Assembly: GCA_002343775.1 (NCBI GenBank)
Contig: DDSH01000022.1
Coordinates: 1-45,680 of the forward strand
Length of the DNA: 45,680 bases
Direction of reading: 5' to 3'
DNA from: Anaerolineales bacterium UBA2395
Lineage (GTDB): Bacteria; Chloroflexota; Anaerolineae; Anaerolineales; Villigracilaceae
The position numbers and the translations under genes were made by a program. This document shows positions 8,045-15,760 of the stretch, piece after piece. Numbering within the stretch: the stretch's first letter is position 1; each line of letters starts with the position of its first letter. A model generated the notes under the pieces. That model was not told where the DNA came from, did not search any database, and was given only the letters and a program-made list of their open reading frames with translations.

Positions 8045-8072
8045 TTGCCGAACCAGAAACACGTGGTATAAT
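8045..8072 (+). promoter_or_regulatory. Promoter of tRNA-Ser
   Basis: TTGCCG (8045-8050), a 16-bp spacer and a perfect TATAAT (8067-8072), 15 bp before the mature tRNA end. The tRNA-Pro promoter in this window uses a very similar TTGCCA/TATAAT pair. Confidence 0.8.
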
Positions 8073-8087
8073 TTTGCCCGCTCGCTT

Positions 8088-8177
8088 GGAGAGGTCGCGT
8101 AGTCTGGCTTAGCGCGCACGCTTGGAAAGCGTGTAACCCACAAAGGTTCGCGGGTTCGAATCCCGCCCTCTCCGCCA
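8088..8177 (+). tRNA. tRNA-Ser (anticodon GGA)
   Basis: A 7-bp acceptor stem (ggagagg at 8088 with cctctcc at 8167-8173), an anticodon loop ttggaaa giving anticodon GGA (codons UCC/UCU), a long class II variable arm, a T-loop ttcgaat and an encoded CCA at 8175-8177. Length 90 nt, as expected for a serine tRNA. Confidence 0.96.
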
Positions 8178-8182
8178 AAAAA

Positions 8183-8211
8183 AACATCCCTTTTGAGGGA
8201 TGTTTTTTTTT
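8183..8211 (+). terminator. Terminator of tRNA-Ser
   Basis: An 8-bp stem aacatccc/gggatgtt with a 6-nt loop, an A-run before and nine T after. Confidence 0.9.
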
Positions 8212-8246
8212 GGACACACGAGTCTCCATTAAGGAGATGAGCCATG

Positions 8247-8283
8247 AACACAAAACCCGGCTAAAATTGCCGGGTCTTGTGTT
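8247..8283 (-). terminator. Hairpin at the 3' end of the act operon
   Basis: A long interrupted stem: aacacaa with ttgtgtt outside and acccggc with gccgggt inside. It lies just past the stop of the last act-operon gene. The T-run on the minus strand is short, so termination is probable rather than certain. Confidence 0.6.
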
Positions 8284-8292
8284 TATTTCATA

Positions 8293-8949
8293 TTAGGGAG
8301 TTGGGGTAGCTTCCACCGGGAGCGGGGTTCCGGCAAAGATCATCAAGTCGGATAAATCTTCCGTGTGCCCGGGGACATCCGCTTTCGCTTCAAAGATGAA
8401 CTCTTTTAGAAGAGAAGAGTTCCAATTCCCGCCACCAAGAATATCCGTACCGGTTGCGGCTCCCTCGGCGCGCCGTGAGCCGGCAAGGATGCCTTCATAA
8501 CTGCTTACATCCAGCTGAGCAGGAGAAACAGTCAAATTGACTGAGTGACAGGAAACGCAGGAGAGAGACCCGGAATACCAGAGGTTGGCTTCCACAAAAA
8601 GCGGTTTGACCTCTTCAAATGTGGATTCACATTCCCGACCAGTTGCATCGGTGAACTGAAAGACTTCGGTATCGGAAGCGCCGGCATCCACCCACGCGCC
8701 CATCAAGTCTGCCGCAGCCACGTAACAGGCATCTGCATCGGCGGCTGCCATACCATCTTCCGGCAGCATGGCAGGCAACGTAGCGGGAATCAGGGTTGGG
8801 ATCGGTGTGCGCGCAACTGGAATGGTTCCGCGATTGCATGAGAGTGTGAAGCCACAGGCGTTCACATACACCAACCCCACCCAGGCTAAGACCCCTATCA
8901 GGAAAACACCAATCGCACCATAGATATATGTTCTAACATCATCTTTCAT
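8293..8949 (-). CDS. Membrane-anchored monoheme cytochrome-like protein, end of act operon
   Basis: 218 residues. One N-terminal membrane anchor (about 10-30) is followed by a Pro/Thr-rich linker and a soluble part with a single c-type heme motif CVSCH at 131-135. Beyond that motif it resembles no cytochrome class I know, although spaced Cys residues at about 75 and 107 precede it. It lies 12 bp after actE on the same strand and ends the operon. It may be an accessory subunit of alternative complex III or its electron acceptor (inference). Homologues of the seventh subunit in photosynthetic Chloroflexota occupy a similar place, but I cannot equate them. Confidence 0.75.
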   Translation of the reverse strand: MKDDVRTYIYGAIGVFLIGVLAWVGLVYVNACGFTLSCNRGTIPVARTPIPTLIPATLPAMLPEDGMAAADADACYVAAADLMGAWVDAGASDTEVFQFTDATGRECESTFEEVKPLFVEANLWYSGSLSCVSCHSVNLTVSPAQLDVSSYEGILAGSRRAEGAATGTDILGGGNWNSSLLKEFIFEAKADVPGHTEDLSDLMIFAGTPLPVEATPTP

Positions 8950-8961
8950 CTTGATCCCTCC

Positions 8962-9513
8962 CTATTCCGCAGGTGTGAGCGTACGCAGGTAGTTAACGAC
9001 ATCCCAGCGTTCGCGAACGGTGAGATTCTCATTCAACGCCGGCATCTGACCGGAGAATTCGACATCCGGGAAGAGGCTGTTAGCCGGGTTGGAAATGCCG
9101 TAGGAAATGGCAAGGAACCAGCTGCCATCAGATTTGGCGCGCACCGCTTCACTCGTCAGGTCAGCAGGTTTCTTTTTGACGAGAAACGCAGCAATCGTGC
9201 CGGTGCCGCGTCCATCTGCGCCGTGGCACATCTGGCAGTGAATGGTGTAAAGTTCTGCGCCGCGGGCGATGGAGGTCTCATCTGCGGGAACCGGGTTCAC
9301 CGGCTCCCCCATACCGGGTAGATAAGCAGCGCCTTCCACCGGAATGGAACGGGCGGGAACCGCCAGGGGGGTTTCCTGGTCATCGAACGATTCCTGAAGC
9401 TCCATTAAAACCAGCCAGTCAATCTTGATCACATCATAGGAAAGGATCATCAGCCCGGCAACAAGAACGGCAAGAACGGAAAATACAACAAGGAGTTGTT
9501 TGAAGAGTCTCAT
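8962..9513 (-). CDS. actE: Alternative complex III monoheme cytochrome c subunit
   Basis: 183 residues: an N-terminal membrane anchor (about 6-28), a linker, then a class I cytochrome c domain with CQMCH at 93-97 and a likely distal ligand in FSGQMPAL (Met157). The subunit passes electrons from the complex to a periplasmic acceptor or the oxidase. The start overlaps the actD stop by 4 bp, so translation is coupled. No lipobox is present; anchoring appears to be by the helix. Confidence 0.87.
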   Translation of the reverse strand: MRLFKQLLVVFSVLAVLVAGLMILSYDVIKIDWLVLMELQESFDDQETPLAVPARSIPVEGAAYLPGMGEPVNPVPADETSIARGAELYTIHCQMCHGADGRGTGTIAAFLVKKKPADLTSEAVRAKSDGSWFLAISYGISNPANSLFPDVEFSGQMPALNENLTVRERWDVVNYLRTLTPAE

Positions 9514-10052
9514 AGGTGTTGCGCCTCCGCAGGCTTCACAGATTCCGCGCCAAGTTTCTTCAAGGCGTCTGTGATTTTATTTTCTTCCACATGCGGGCAT
9601 TCCACCAGAATGGCGATCTTGCCATCACTGATCTCAGGGACGTACTTCATCGGGCGATAGTTCGGGAAGAAGCTATCGAGGAAGACGCCGACAAAAGTGG
9701 AAATTAACATACCGAGCATGGTCAATTCGAACAATACGACTACAGTGGGAGGTCCGGGAACGGGGTATTGCGAACCGACCTGAATGGGGTACGGGTAGAG
9801 AAATGGGGTGACGAACGCCAGGAACATGCCTGCGCCAAGACCCAAAAGTGCCCCACCCATTGCAATGCGCGGCACATTCGTCCATTGTTGGGGACGACCA
9901 AGCATGGCTTCAGTGACCGGGACGCCGGAGATGATGTTCATGCAGTCATCGTGAACGCCGAGGCTGCGCAGATGCTCAACGGCGTCTGAAGCAGGTCCAA
10001 GGTCCGAAAAGACCGCAAGTAGATCGACAACTTTGGATTCAGTTTCAGTCAT
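9510..10052 (-). CDS. actD: Alternative complex III subunit ActD (DUF3341)
   Basis: 180 residues with two central membrane helices (about 63-85 and 103-125) flanked by cytoplasmic parts. The N-terminal part (VVDLLAVFSDLGPASDAVEHLRSLGV) and the FFPNYRPMKYVPEISDGKIAILVE stretch are typical of DUF3341/ActD. In solved complexes this integral subunit packs against ActC. It is 9 bp after actC and overlaps actE by 4 bp. Confidence 0.9.
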   Translation of the reverse strand: MTETESKVVDLLAVFSDLGPASDAVEHLRSLGVHDDCMNIISGVPVTEAMLGRPQQWTNVPRIAMGGALLGLGAGMFLAFVTPFLYPYPIQVGSQYPVPGPPTVVVLFELTMLGMLISTFVGVFLDSFFPNYRPMKYVPEISDGKIAILVECPHVEENKITDALKKLGAESVKPAEAQHL

Positions 10053-10061
10053 CGCATCCTC

Positions 10062-11507
10062 CTATTCCAATTCGCTGACCGAAACAACGGTCTCGCGTCC
10101 AAATTTCTTGAGTTCGTGCGCCATCTGACCTTCCTGCACTTCCCAAACCGGGATGAGGGGAATCAGTTTTGAAGCAATCATGTATAACAAGATGAAGAGG
10201 GCGACTGTGCCGATGCCCATTGGAACTTCGATACCCGGCTCATATTGACGCCAGGTGAAGGGCATCCGGTTGATGGTGACTGAAATGGGGACAATGATAT
10301 AACGTTCAAACCACATGCCTATATTGATGGCAATGCCGACAAAGCCGACCAGCCAGGGGGTGGAGCGCCACTTGGGATTCCAAAGGATTGCCCACGGCAG
10401 CACTACGTTACAGAACAACATGCCGAACCACATCCAGTTTAGCGGACCGTATTCGTGATAGTGGAGCATGATCTTGGTCCACATATCGCCGCCGTACCAC
10501 TGCACCATGTAGTCGTTGAAGAAGAAGTACGCCCACGCCATGGAGATGATGAGCATCAGTTTGCCGATGGCGTCGAAATGCTCGGCGCGGATGAAGTAAT
10601 CCATGTGTTTCATGGTGCCGCGGATGACCGCCAGCACGAGCACTGCCGCACCCATGCCGGAGTGCAACGCGCCAACAATGAAGTACGGACCAAAGATGGT
10701 GGAATGCCAACCGGGGCGCATTGCCGCTGCGAAGTCCCAGGACACGATGGTATGTACCGAGAACATGACCGGGATGATGGCGAAAGCGAAGATGTTCATC
10801 GCATTACGCAGGTGAGCCCACTCGCCTTCTGTACCACGGAAACCAAGGGCAAGGGTTTTGTAGAAGGTCTTGCGCCAGCCAGTGGAGCGGTCGCGCGCCA
10901 TTGCCATATCGGGAATGAGCGGCAGGAAGAGGTACATGGTGGAGGAAAGCAGGTAGGTGGTGATCGCCAGCAAGTCCCAGGTGAGGGGCGAGTGGAGATT
11001 GGGCCACAACATGCGCTGGTTCGGGTAGGGCATGAGCCAGTAGGCAAGCCAAACGCGACCCAGGTGCATAAAGATGGAAAAGCCTGCCTGTACCAGACCG
11101 AAGGTGGTCATCAACTCGGCGGCGCGGGTGAACGGACGGCGAAATTCCGCCCGAAAGACACGCAAAATCGCAGAGATGAACGTACCGGCATGACTGATAC
11201 CGATCCAGAACACGGTGTTGACGAGGAAGATACCCCAGTAATCGGGGCGCATCACCCCGGCTTCACCCTGACCATTTGCGATCAGGACACCCCATTTGTA
11301 GAACAGGAAATACACCACGATAAAGCTGAGGAACCCAGCCACTACCCAAAACTTCCAGGTGGGTTTTTCGAGCATGGATTCCATCACCATTTCGTTCATG
11401 CGCCCGCGGGGCAGCGGGTCAAGCATCAGGTGTTTTTGGCGGAAGTGCTCCTCACCGTGACCATGATGGTCGTGGTGGGCTTCGGCTTTTTGTTTTGCAT
11501 TCGCCAT
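10062..11507 (-). CDS. actC: Alternative complex III quinol-binding subunit ActC (NrfD/PsrC family)
   Basis: 481 residues with about ten hydrophobic helices. It belongs to the NrfD/PsrC integral membrane family, which binds menaquinol and feeds electrons to the adjoining iron-sulphur subunit. The N-terminus is His-rich (residues about 10-25). Motifs such as HAGTFISAILRVFRAEFRRPF and WFERYIIVP are characteristic of the ActC group. It lies 2 bp downstream of actB2. Only one NrfD-like subunit occurs here, although well-studied complexes have two (ActC and ActF). Confidence 0.92.
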   Translation of the reverse strand: MANAKQKAEAHHDHHGHGEEHFRQKHLMLDPLPRGRMNEMVMESMLEKPTWKFWVVAGFLSFIVVYFLFYKWGVLIANGQGEAGVMRPDYWGIFLVNTVFWIGISHAGTFISAILRVFRAEFRRPFTRAAELMTTFGLVQAGFSIFMHLGRVWLAYWLMPYPNQRMLWPNLHSPLTWDLLAITTYLLSSTMYLFLPLIPDMAMARDRSTGWRKTFYKTLALGFRGTEGEWAHLRNAMNIFAFAIIPVMFSVHTIVSWDFAAAMRPGWHSTIFGPYFIVGALHSGMGAAVLVLAVIRGTMKHMDYFIRAEHFDAIGKLMLIISMAWAYFFFNDYMVQWYGGDMWTKIMLHYHEYGPLNWMWFGMLFCNVVLPWAILWNPKWRSTPWLVGFVGIAINIGMWFERYIIVPISVTINRMPFTWRQYEPGIEVPMGIGTVALFILLYMIASKLIPLIPVWEVQEGQMAHELKKFGRETVVSVSELE

Positions 11508-11509
11508 GA

Positions 11510-12250
11510 TTAGCCTCCGTTGAAGTAGGTCACGTTCGGGAGCGTGCCAAGCTCTTTAAGATGAGTCTTGCCGCCGCTACGTTCTTTGAGCTGGGAAACC
11601 AGACTCTGGGGATCATCCACCCGACCGAAAACGATGGCGCTGGCGGGGCAGGCTTGCGCACAGGCGGTGGTAAATTCGCCATCCATCACTTCGCGCCCTT
11701 CAGCTTTCGCCTGATCCTGCGCCTTGAAAATGCGTTGGATACAGAAGGTGCATTTTTCCATGACACCCACGCGACGGACTGTCACATCGGGGTTGAGTTG
11801 ATTGGGAAGCGGCTCAGGGCGTTTGTAGTCACGCCAATTGAAGGCACGCACCTGGTAGGGACAGTTGTTTGCGCAATAGCGGGTACCAACACAGCGGTTA
11901 TATACCTGCAAGTTCAGGGATTCCGCCATCGAATGAACGGTGGCGAACGCCGGGCAGACCGGTTCGCAGGGGGCGCTTCCACACTGCTGACACATCATGG
12001 GCTGCTGGTTGGTCATCTTCACTTCGGGATATTCACCCTCCCAGAAGCGTTCGATGCGGATCCAGTGCATGGCGCGTCCATAGCCGGAGTCTTCTTCACC
12101 CACGAAAGCGATGTTGTTTTCCATGGCACAGGCAGCCACACAAGCCTGACAGCCCGTGCAGATATCCTGGTCGATAACCATGCCCCACTTGCCGGCTTCT
12201 TTTTCAGCCATTGCGATCTCGGGCATGTTCAATTCACTCGAAGTTGTCAT
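11510..12250 (-). CDS. actB2: Alternative complex III iron-sulphur subunit, C-terminal half of ActB as its own gene
   Basis: 246 residues with four cysteine clusters in the order expected for one 3Fe-4S and three 4Fe-4S centres: CTGCQACVAAC, CQQCGSAPCEPVC, CVGTRYCANNC and CTFCIQR...CAQACP. It forms the electron wire between quinol site and heme subunits. In many species this is the C-terminal half of a fused ActB; here it follows actB1 by 12 bp as an independent gene without a signal peptide, and would reach the outside by travelling with the Tat-targeted partner (inference). Confidence 0.9.
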   Translation of the reverse strand: MTTSSELNMPEIAMAEKEAGKWGMVIDQDICTGCQACVAACAMENNIAFVGEEDSGYGRAMHWIRIERFWEGEYPEVKMTNQQPMMCQQCGSAPCEPVCPAFATVHSMAESLNLQVYNRCVGTRYCANNCPYQVRAFNWRDYKRPEPLPNQLNPDVTVRRVGVMEKCTFCIQRIFKAQDQAKAEGREVMDGEFTTACAQACPASAIVFGRVDDPQSLVSQLKERSGGKTHLKELGTLPNVTYFNGG

Positions 12251-12262
12251 ACGTCATTCTCC

Positions 12263-14413
12263 TTAGTGAAGTTCGATGCCCTCGCCGCCATACACACCCA
12301 AACCTTCAAGGCGTGAAAGCGGACGTTTGACACCGGTCTTCTCAACTTTAACTTTCATACCAGCAAAAGCGAGATCGCCGCTTGCATTAAAGTGAACACT
12401 GAGCAGGTTGGCAGGGTTGGCGCCGCGGTTTTCAGCATAGCGTCCGTACGCAGTATGTCCCTGACCAAAGGGGATCGCAATCGTATCAGGGCGAATCGCC
12501 GGATACAGATAAACCGCCGCTTCCACTTCACCAACTTCACTAATGACACGCACTACATCGTCACTCTCGATGCCGAGTTCGTGCGCGGTTTCGGGGTTGA
12601 TCTCAACCCAGGTATTCCACATCACGGTCGTGGTTGGGTCAGGCAGTTCCTGAAGCCAGGGCTTGTTCGCGCCTGCTTCTGCCAGCGTCGGTGAGACGAA
12701 CGGCACGAGGAAGAACTCACCTTCACCTGCAAACTCCGCTTCGGCGGCATCTATATTGCTGTTCAAAATGCTCGAAGCCGGCGCGAGGCGGGAATCGGTG
12801 TTCTTCCACCAACCGCCATGTTGTTGGAAATACGCCATGAACGTGGCCGCATCCAGCGCGGAGAAGGAACCATCCGCTTCGTTCATCAAAGCCGAGACCT
12901 TGGTTTGCAGGAACTCAACTTCATCTGTGTAAGGAAGCGCTTCGGCAAACGCCCCGCCCGCGATCTGGGCGGCAGCGATCAAGACATCCGCAGTGGCGCG
13001 GGTGTTGTAGTACGGCGAAACCACAGGCTGCGCGCCAGACAAGACCGGCAAAGACGTACCTGTAACCACACGTTGATAGCCCCACGACTCCAATCCGTGG
13101 TGGTCGGGGAAGACAAAGTCCGCTTCGGCGGCGGTCTCATCGGGGAAGGTCGCAAACGAGATGACCTGCTCCACGCTGCCAAGCGCATCCTTGAAGCCAA
13201 GCGAAGCCGGTAATTCAAAGACCGGGTTCACGCCATGAACGAACAGCACTTTGAACGCGCCGCTCGCCATCTTCTCAACAAATTCCTGCATTTCACGGGC
13301 AGACGCCGGGCGGGAATAGTCGCTCTGGCTGGGAGCCAACGCAGAAAGATACACGCCGCCGGGTTTGCCGAGGTTATCGGCGAAGGCATTCAATGCCAGC
13401 ACGGCTTCGGCAACGGCTTGTCCATTGCTCTGACCGAGCGCCGCGCCGCCGGGAATGGCAAGCACGCCAGATGAATGAGCCACCATTTCAGCGATGTGTT
13501 CGAGCGCTTCCAGCTTGATGCCGGAACGTGCCGCCACATCGAGCGGATCCACGCTGGAGAAGGCGCGCGGCATCGAGCCACCGCGAATCTCGGCGGCGAG
13601 TCGCCCAATGGCAAGCGCAACCAAGGCTTCGGTCCCGGGGCGAAGCGGAATCCACTCATCCGCCTTGCCACCTGTGGCAGACATCCGCGCTTCGAACTGG
13701 ATCAGTTTGCCGCGCATCTTGGTTTTGGCTTCGCGCAGACCGGCGAATCCGCGTGTGTAGGAGACGGGCGAAAGCCAGGTCTCGAGGAAGTTCGCGCCAA
13801 AGGAAAGCACCACCTGTGCCCCACCCACATCGAAGAAGGGCAAGCCCGCCTGACCAAACAGCGCCTCAGCCGCCTTGCTCAAGGTGGCGCGTGCTTCGAA
13901 CATGCCAAGCGCGCCATACCGGACAGGAGCATTCATTCCGGTGGCGTTTGCCATGTCGGTAACGAGGTCGAAAAGATGGTCAGGAGCCATCCCCATCAAA
14001 AAGGCGATCTCGTCTGGTTTATTGTTCTTGAGGGCATCCGCAACGAGTTGGATGGCTGCATCCCAATCTCCGTTGGACGGTCCCTGTACGCGGTCTGGAT
14101 TGTACAAGCCGTGAAGGGTGGCTTGTCCGCGTGCGCAGGTCTTGCCAAGGTTGAGCGGATGGCTGGCATTGCCTTCGGTCTTGATCGCGCGTCCCTGGTA
14201 GGTGCGGACGACAAGCCCGCATCCTGCCGCGCATTCGCGGCATGTGGTGGCGTAATAGGTACTCTGACCGACGTAGTTGTATTCGGGCATTTCTTGATAC
14301 GGCTCACGCGTGACGTACCGCGAGGCAGGACCACACCCCGTAAGGACCGCCGTGGTCGCTGCACCCAAACCAGCCAGTTTCAGAAAATCACGCCGGGAAA
14401 ATTGTTCACTCAT
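12263..14413 (-). CDS. actB1: Alternative complex III molybdopterin-oxidoreductase-like subunit, N-terminal half of ActB
   Basis: 716 residues. A twin-arginine signal (SRRDFLKLAG, Arg7-Arg8) ends in a lipobox-like LTGC with Cys27, so the protein is probably Tat-exported and lipidated. The body is the molybdopterin-oxidoreductase fold that is structural, without molybdenum cofactor, in studied ActB proteins. A four-cysteine pattern typical of an N-terminal 4Fe-4S site is retained (Cys58, Cys61, Cys65, Cys93). It follows actA by 21 bp and precedes actB2 by 12 bp. The two products together equal a normal fused ActB of about 960 residues. Confidence 0.9.
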   Translation of the reverse strand: MSEQFSRRDFLKLAGLGAATTAVLTGCGPASRYVTREPYQEMPEYNYVGQSTYYATTCRECAAGCGLVVRTYQGRAIKTEGNASHPLNLGKTCARGQATLHGLYNPDRVQGPSNGDWDAAIQLVADALKNNKPDEIAFLMGMAPDHLFDLVTDMANATGMNAPVRYGALGMFEARATLSKAAEALFGQAGLPFFDVGGAQVVLSFGANFLETWLSPVSYTRGFAGLREAKTKMRGKLIQFEARMSATGGKADEWIPLRPGTEALVALAIGRLAAEIRGGSMPRAFSSVDPLDVAARSGIKLEALEHIAEMVAHSSGVLAIPGGAALGQSNGQAVAEAVLALNAFADNLGKPGGVYLSALAPSQSDYSRPASAREMQEFVEKMASGAFKVLFVHGVNPVFELPASLGFKDALGSVEQVISFATFPDETAAEADFVFPDHHGLESWGYQRVVTGTSLPVLSGAQPVVSPYYNTRATADVLIAAAQIAGGAFAEALPYTDEVEFLQTKVSALMNEADGSFSALDAATFMAYFQQHGGWWKNTDSRLAPASSILNSNIDAAEAEFAGEGEFFLVPFVSPTLAEAGANKPWLQELPDPTTTVMWNTWVEINPETAHELGIESDDVVRVISEVGEVEAAVYLYPAIRPDTIAIPFGQGHTAYGRYAENRGANPANLLSVHFNASGDLAFAGMKVKVEKTGVKRPLSRLEGLGVYGGEGIELH

Positions 14414-14434
14414 ATTGATTTCCTTTCACCCGGT

Positions 14435-14992
14435 TTAATAATGACACGTGCCGCAGTCGCTGAGTTTGATCAACTTTTCCTGATCTTCACCCGCGGCTTC
14501 GATGTGACAATCCAAACACCACCCCATGTTCATCACCTGCGGGTTCTCCGCAATCGTCACTTTCGACATATCGCCATGGCACTCTTCACAGTTCCGCCCT
14601 GCTGCGATGTGCGCCCGATGATTGAACTGCACAAAATCCGGCACGATGGCAACCGGGATCCACTCGAGCGATTCGCCGTTGATGACGGCATCTTTGAGCG
14701 GGGCAAGTTTTGCGCTATCCACCGTCTTTTGGATCTGATTGTGACAAGCCCAACACTTGGACTGTGAAGGAAGACCTGCTGCAGGTCCCTTGGATGCGCC
14801 CGGGTGGCAATACAAACACTGGATGCCAAAGGCAACATGGGTCTGATGCGGGAACTCCGGCACGGGTTGTTCCGGCGCTTGCTGCGTCAGGTAGATGCCA
14901 TATGCAGCTGCGCTGAATACCGCCAGGAAGACAATCCCCACCGCGATCAGACCGAGAGGCTGTTTCAGCCAGTCAAAAATCTTTTTGATCAT
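14435..14992 (-). CDS. actA: Alternative complex III pentaheme cytochrome c subunit
   Basis: 185 residues: one N-terminal membrane helix (about 15-35) and five CxxCH heme sites at 59, 80, 135, 159 and 180, the last only two residues from the C-terminus. It collects electrons from the iron-sulphur subunit and passes them to ActE. It is the first recognisable gene of the operon, about 270 bp downstream of the probable promoter; a possible small gene lies in between. Confidence 0.93.
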   Translation of the reverse strand: MIKKIFDWLKQPLGLIAVGIVFLAVFSAAAYGIYLTQQAPEQPVPEFPHQTHVAFGIQCLYCHPGASKGPAAGLPSQSKCWACHNQIQKTVDSAKLAPLKDAVINGESLEWIPVAIVPDFVQFNHRAHIAAGRNCEECHGDMSKVTIAENPQVMNMGWCLDCHIEAAGEDQEKLIKLSDCGTCHY

Positions 14993-15066
14993 GGATGCTC
15001 CTAAGATGAATTCTAAGCGTAACGCCGCCGCTGAGGCAAACCAACGACGGCGAAAACTGAACGAAC

Positions 15067-15213
15067 CTATTCCTGTGTTTCAGGAATGGAAGAAAAATAC
15101 ACTTCCCGGCCATTAAATAAATCTAAAAAAGTTCCTGTACCTGTAAACACAAAACCTGCCCCGGTCTGAATCAGGGCAAGGTTAATATCCCCAAGATCGA
15201 ATCTCAACTCCAT
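15067..15213 (-). CDS. Possible small protein in the act operon leader
   Basis: 48 residues from the ATG at 15213 (MELRFDLGDINLALIQTG...), with GGAG 6-7 nt upstream. It sits about 50 nt after the likely act transcription start and 74 bp before actA. The sequence is acidic with alternating hydrophobic residues and resembles nothing I know. A ribosome site and good placement support it; lack of any recognisable family argues for caution. Confidence 0.35.
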   Translation of the reverse strand: MELRFDLGDINLALIQTGAGFVFTGTGTFLDLFNGREVYFSSIPETQE

Positions 15214-15266
15214 GCAGTCTCCATAAATTTTTTCTTGCCGCTCAACAGGGGACAAGTAATTTGTGA

Positions 15267-15272
15267 ATTATA
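15267..15272 (-). promoter_or_regulatory. -10 box of the act operon
   Basis: A perfect TATAAT on the minus strand, preceded upstream by AT-rich sequence. No convincing -35 was seen. It is the best candidate start for the whole act transcript. Confidence 0.5.
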
Positions 15273-15323
15273 CAACAAAAGTGCAAAAAAGTACTAGTAG
15301 CGTCTAAATTGTCTTAATCCAGG

Positions 15324-15384
15324 TTGATAATCGATTTAACATAAGCTGATAACGTTCTCAACCCGGATTGATAAGTGATTGATA
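15324..15384 (+). promoter_or_regulatory. 11-bp-phased repeat array upstream of the small membrane protein gene
   Basis: Hexamers start exactly every 11 bp: TTGATA 15324, TTTAAC 15335, CTGATA 15346, a degenerate one at 15357, TTGATA 15368 and TTGATA 15379. The last ends 18 bp before a perfect TATAAT (15403-15408). This is the geometry of PhoB/OmpR-type direct-repeat boxes and resembles the pst array of this window, which also ends in TTGATA. Confidence 0.55.
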
Positions 15385-15419
15385 CACCCAACATGATACA
15401 ATTATAATTGAATAAAGCA

Positions 15420-15677
15420 ATGAGAGGCATGAGATATCTTCGCTTCATTTTCGCCCTGATCATTGCCCTGGTACTCATCCTGGCATTGACCAACTTTACA
15501 TCGACTCCAACGTCTGCTCAATATACCGGGGCAGCTGCTTTGCCATTGCAGATCACCCCCACGCCAGCCTCGGATGACGGTTCGGAGATCGGTTCGACGG
15601 ACGGTATCCTTATCATGGGCATTGTCATTGTATTGATCGTTATCCTGCCCATGTTGTTCCGAAAAAAGGGAAATTAG
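15420..15677 (+). CDS. Small two-helix membrane protein, unknown
   Basis: 85 residues from the ATG at 15420 (ATG 15429 and TTG 15408 are alternatives). It has an N-terminal hydrophobic segment (about 9-26), a Thr/Pro-rich outer loop (TSTPTSAQ...ITPTPASDDG) and a second helix near the C-terminus ending in RKKGN. The perfect TATAAT ends 11 bp before 15420, leaving almost no leader. It lies just upstream of phoB and behind an 11-bp-phased repeat array, which suggests phosphate-linked expression (inference). No family recognised. Confidence 0.65.
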   Translation: MRGMRYLRFIFALIIALVLILALTNFTSTPTSAQYTGAAALPLQITPTPASDDGSEIGSTDGILIMGIVIVLIVILPMLFRKKGN

Positions 15678-15679
15678 AA

Positions 15680-15705
15680 CCAGCCTGCCGGTTTTGGCAG
15701 GCTGG
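15680..15705 (+). terminator. Hairpin between the small membrane gene and phoB
   Basis: A 10-bp perfect stem (ccagcctgcc with ggcaggctgg) and a 6-nt loop. Only a short T-rich tail follows, so it is a weak terminator that separates the two units. Confidence 0.65.
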
Positions 15706-15710
15706 ATGCT

Positions 15711-15727
15711 TTAACATCGTCTTAACA
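15711..15727 (+). promoter_or_regulatory. Pho box of phoB
   Basis: TTAACA (15711-15716), 5 bp, TTAACA (15722-15727). It ends exactly 20 bp before the -10 box TATAGT (15748-15753), so it occupies the -35 position, as expected for an activator. The -10 ends 7 nt before the phoB ATG. Confidence 0.75.
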
Positions 15728-15760
15728 GATGGAAAATTCCTTTATGGTATAGTCCGCGTC

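Noticed and set aside
8005..8253. Minus-strand open frames across the tRNA-Ser gene
   Set aside because: They are antisense to the tRNA and its terminator; the peptide pattern is the well-known artefact of reading a serine tRNA backwards.
10455..11513. 352-residue frame on the plus strand
   Set aside because: Lies entirely opposite actC, is His-rich from reversed membrane codons and has no recognisable domain.
13475..14767. 430-residue frame on the plus strand
   Set aside because: Shadow of actB1 and actA on the opposite strand; codon-bias side effect in GC-rich sequence.
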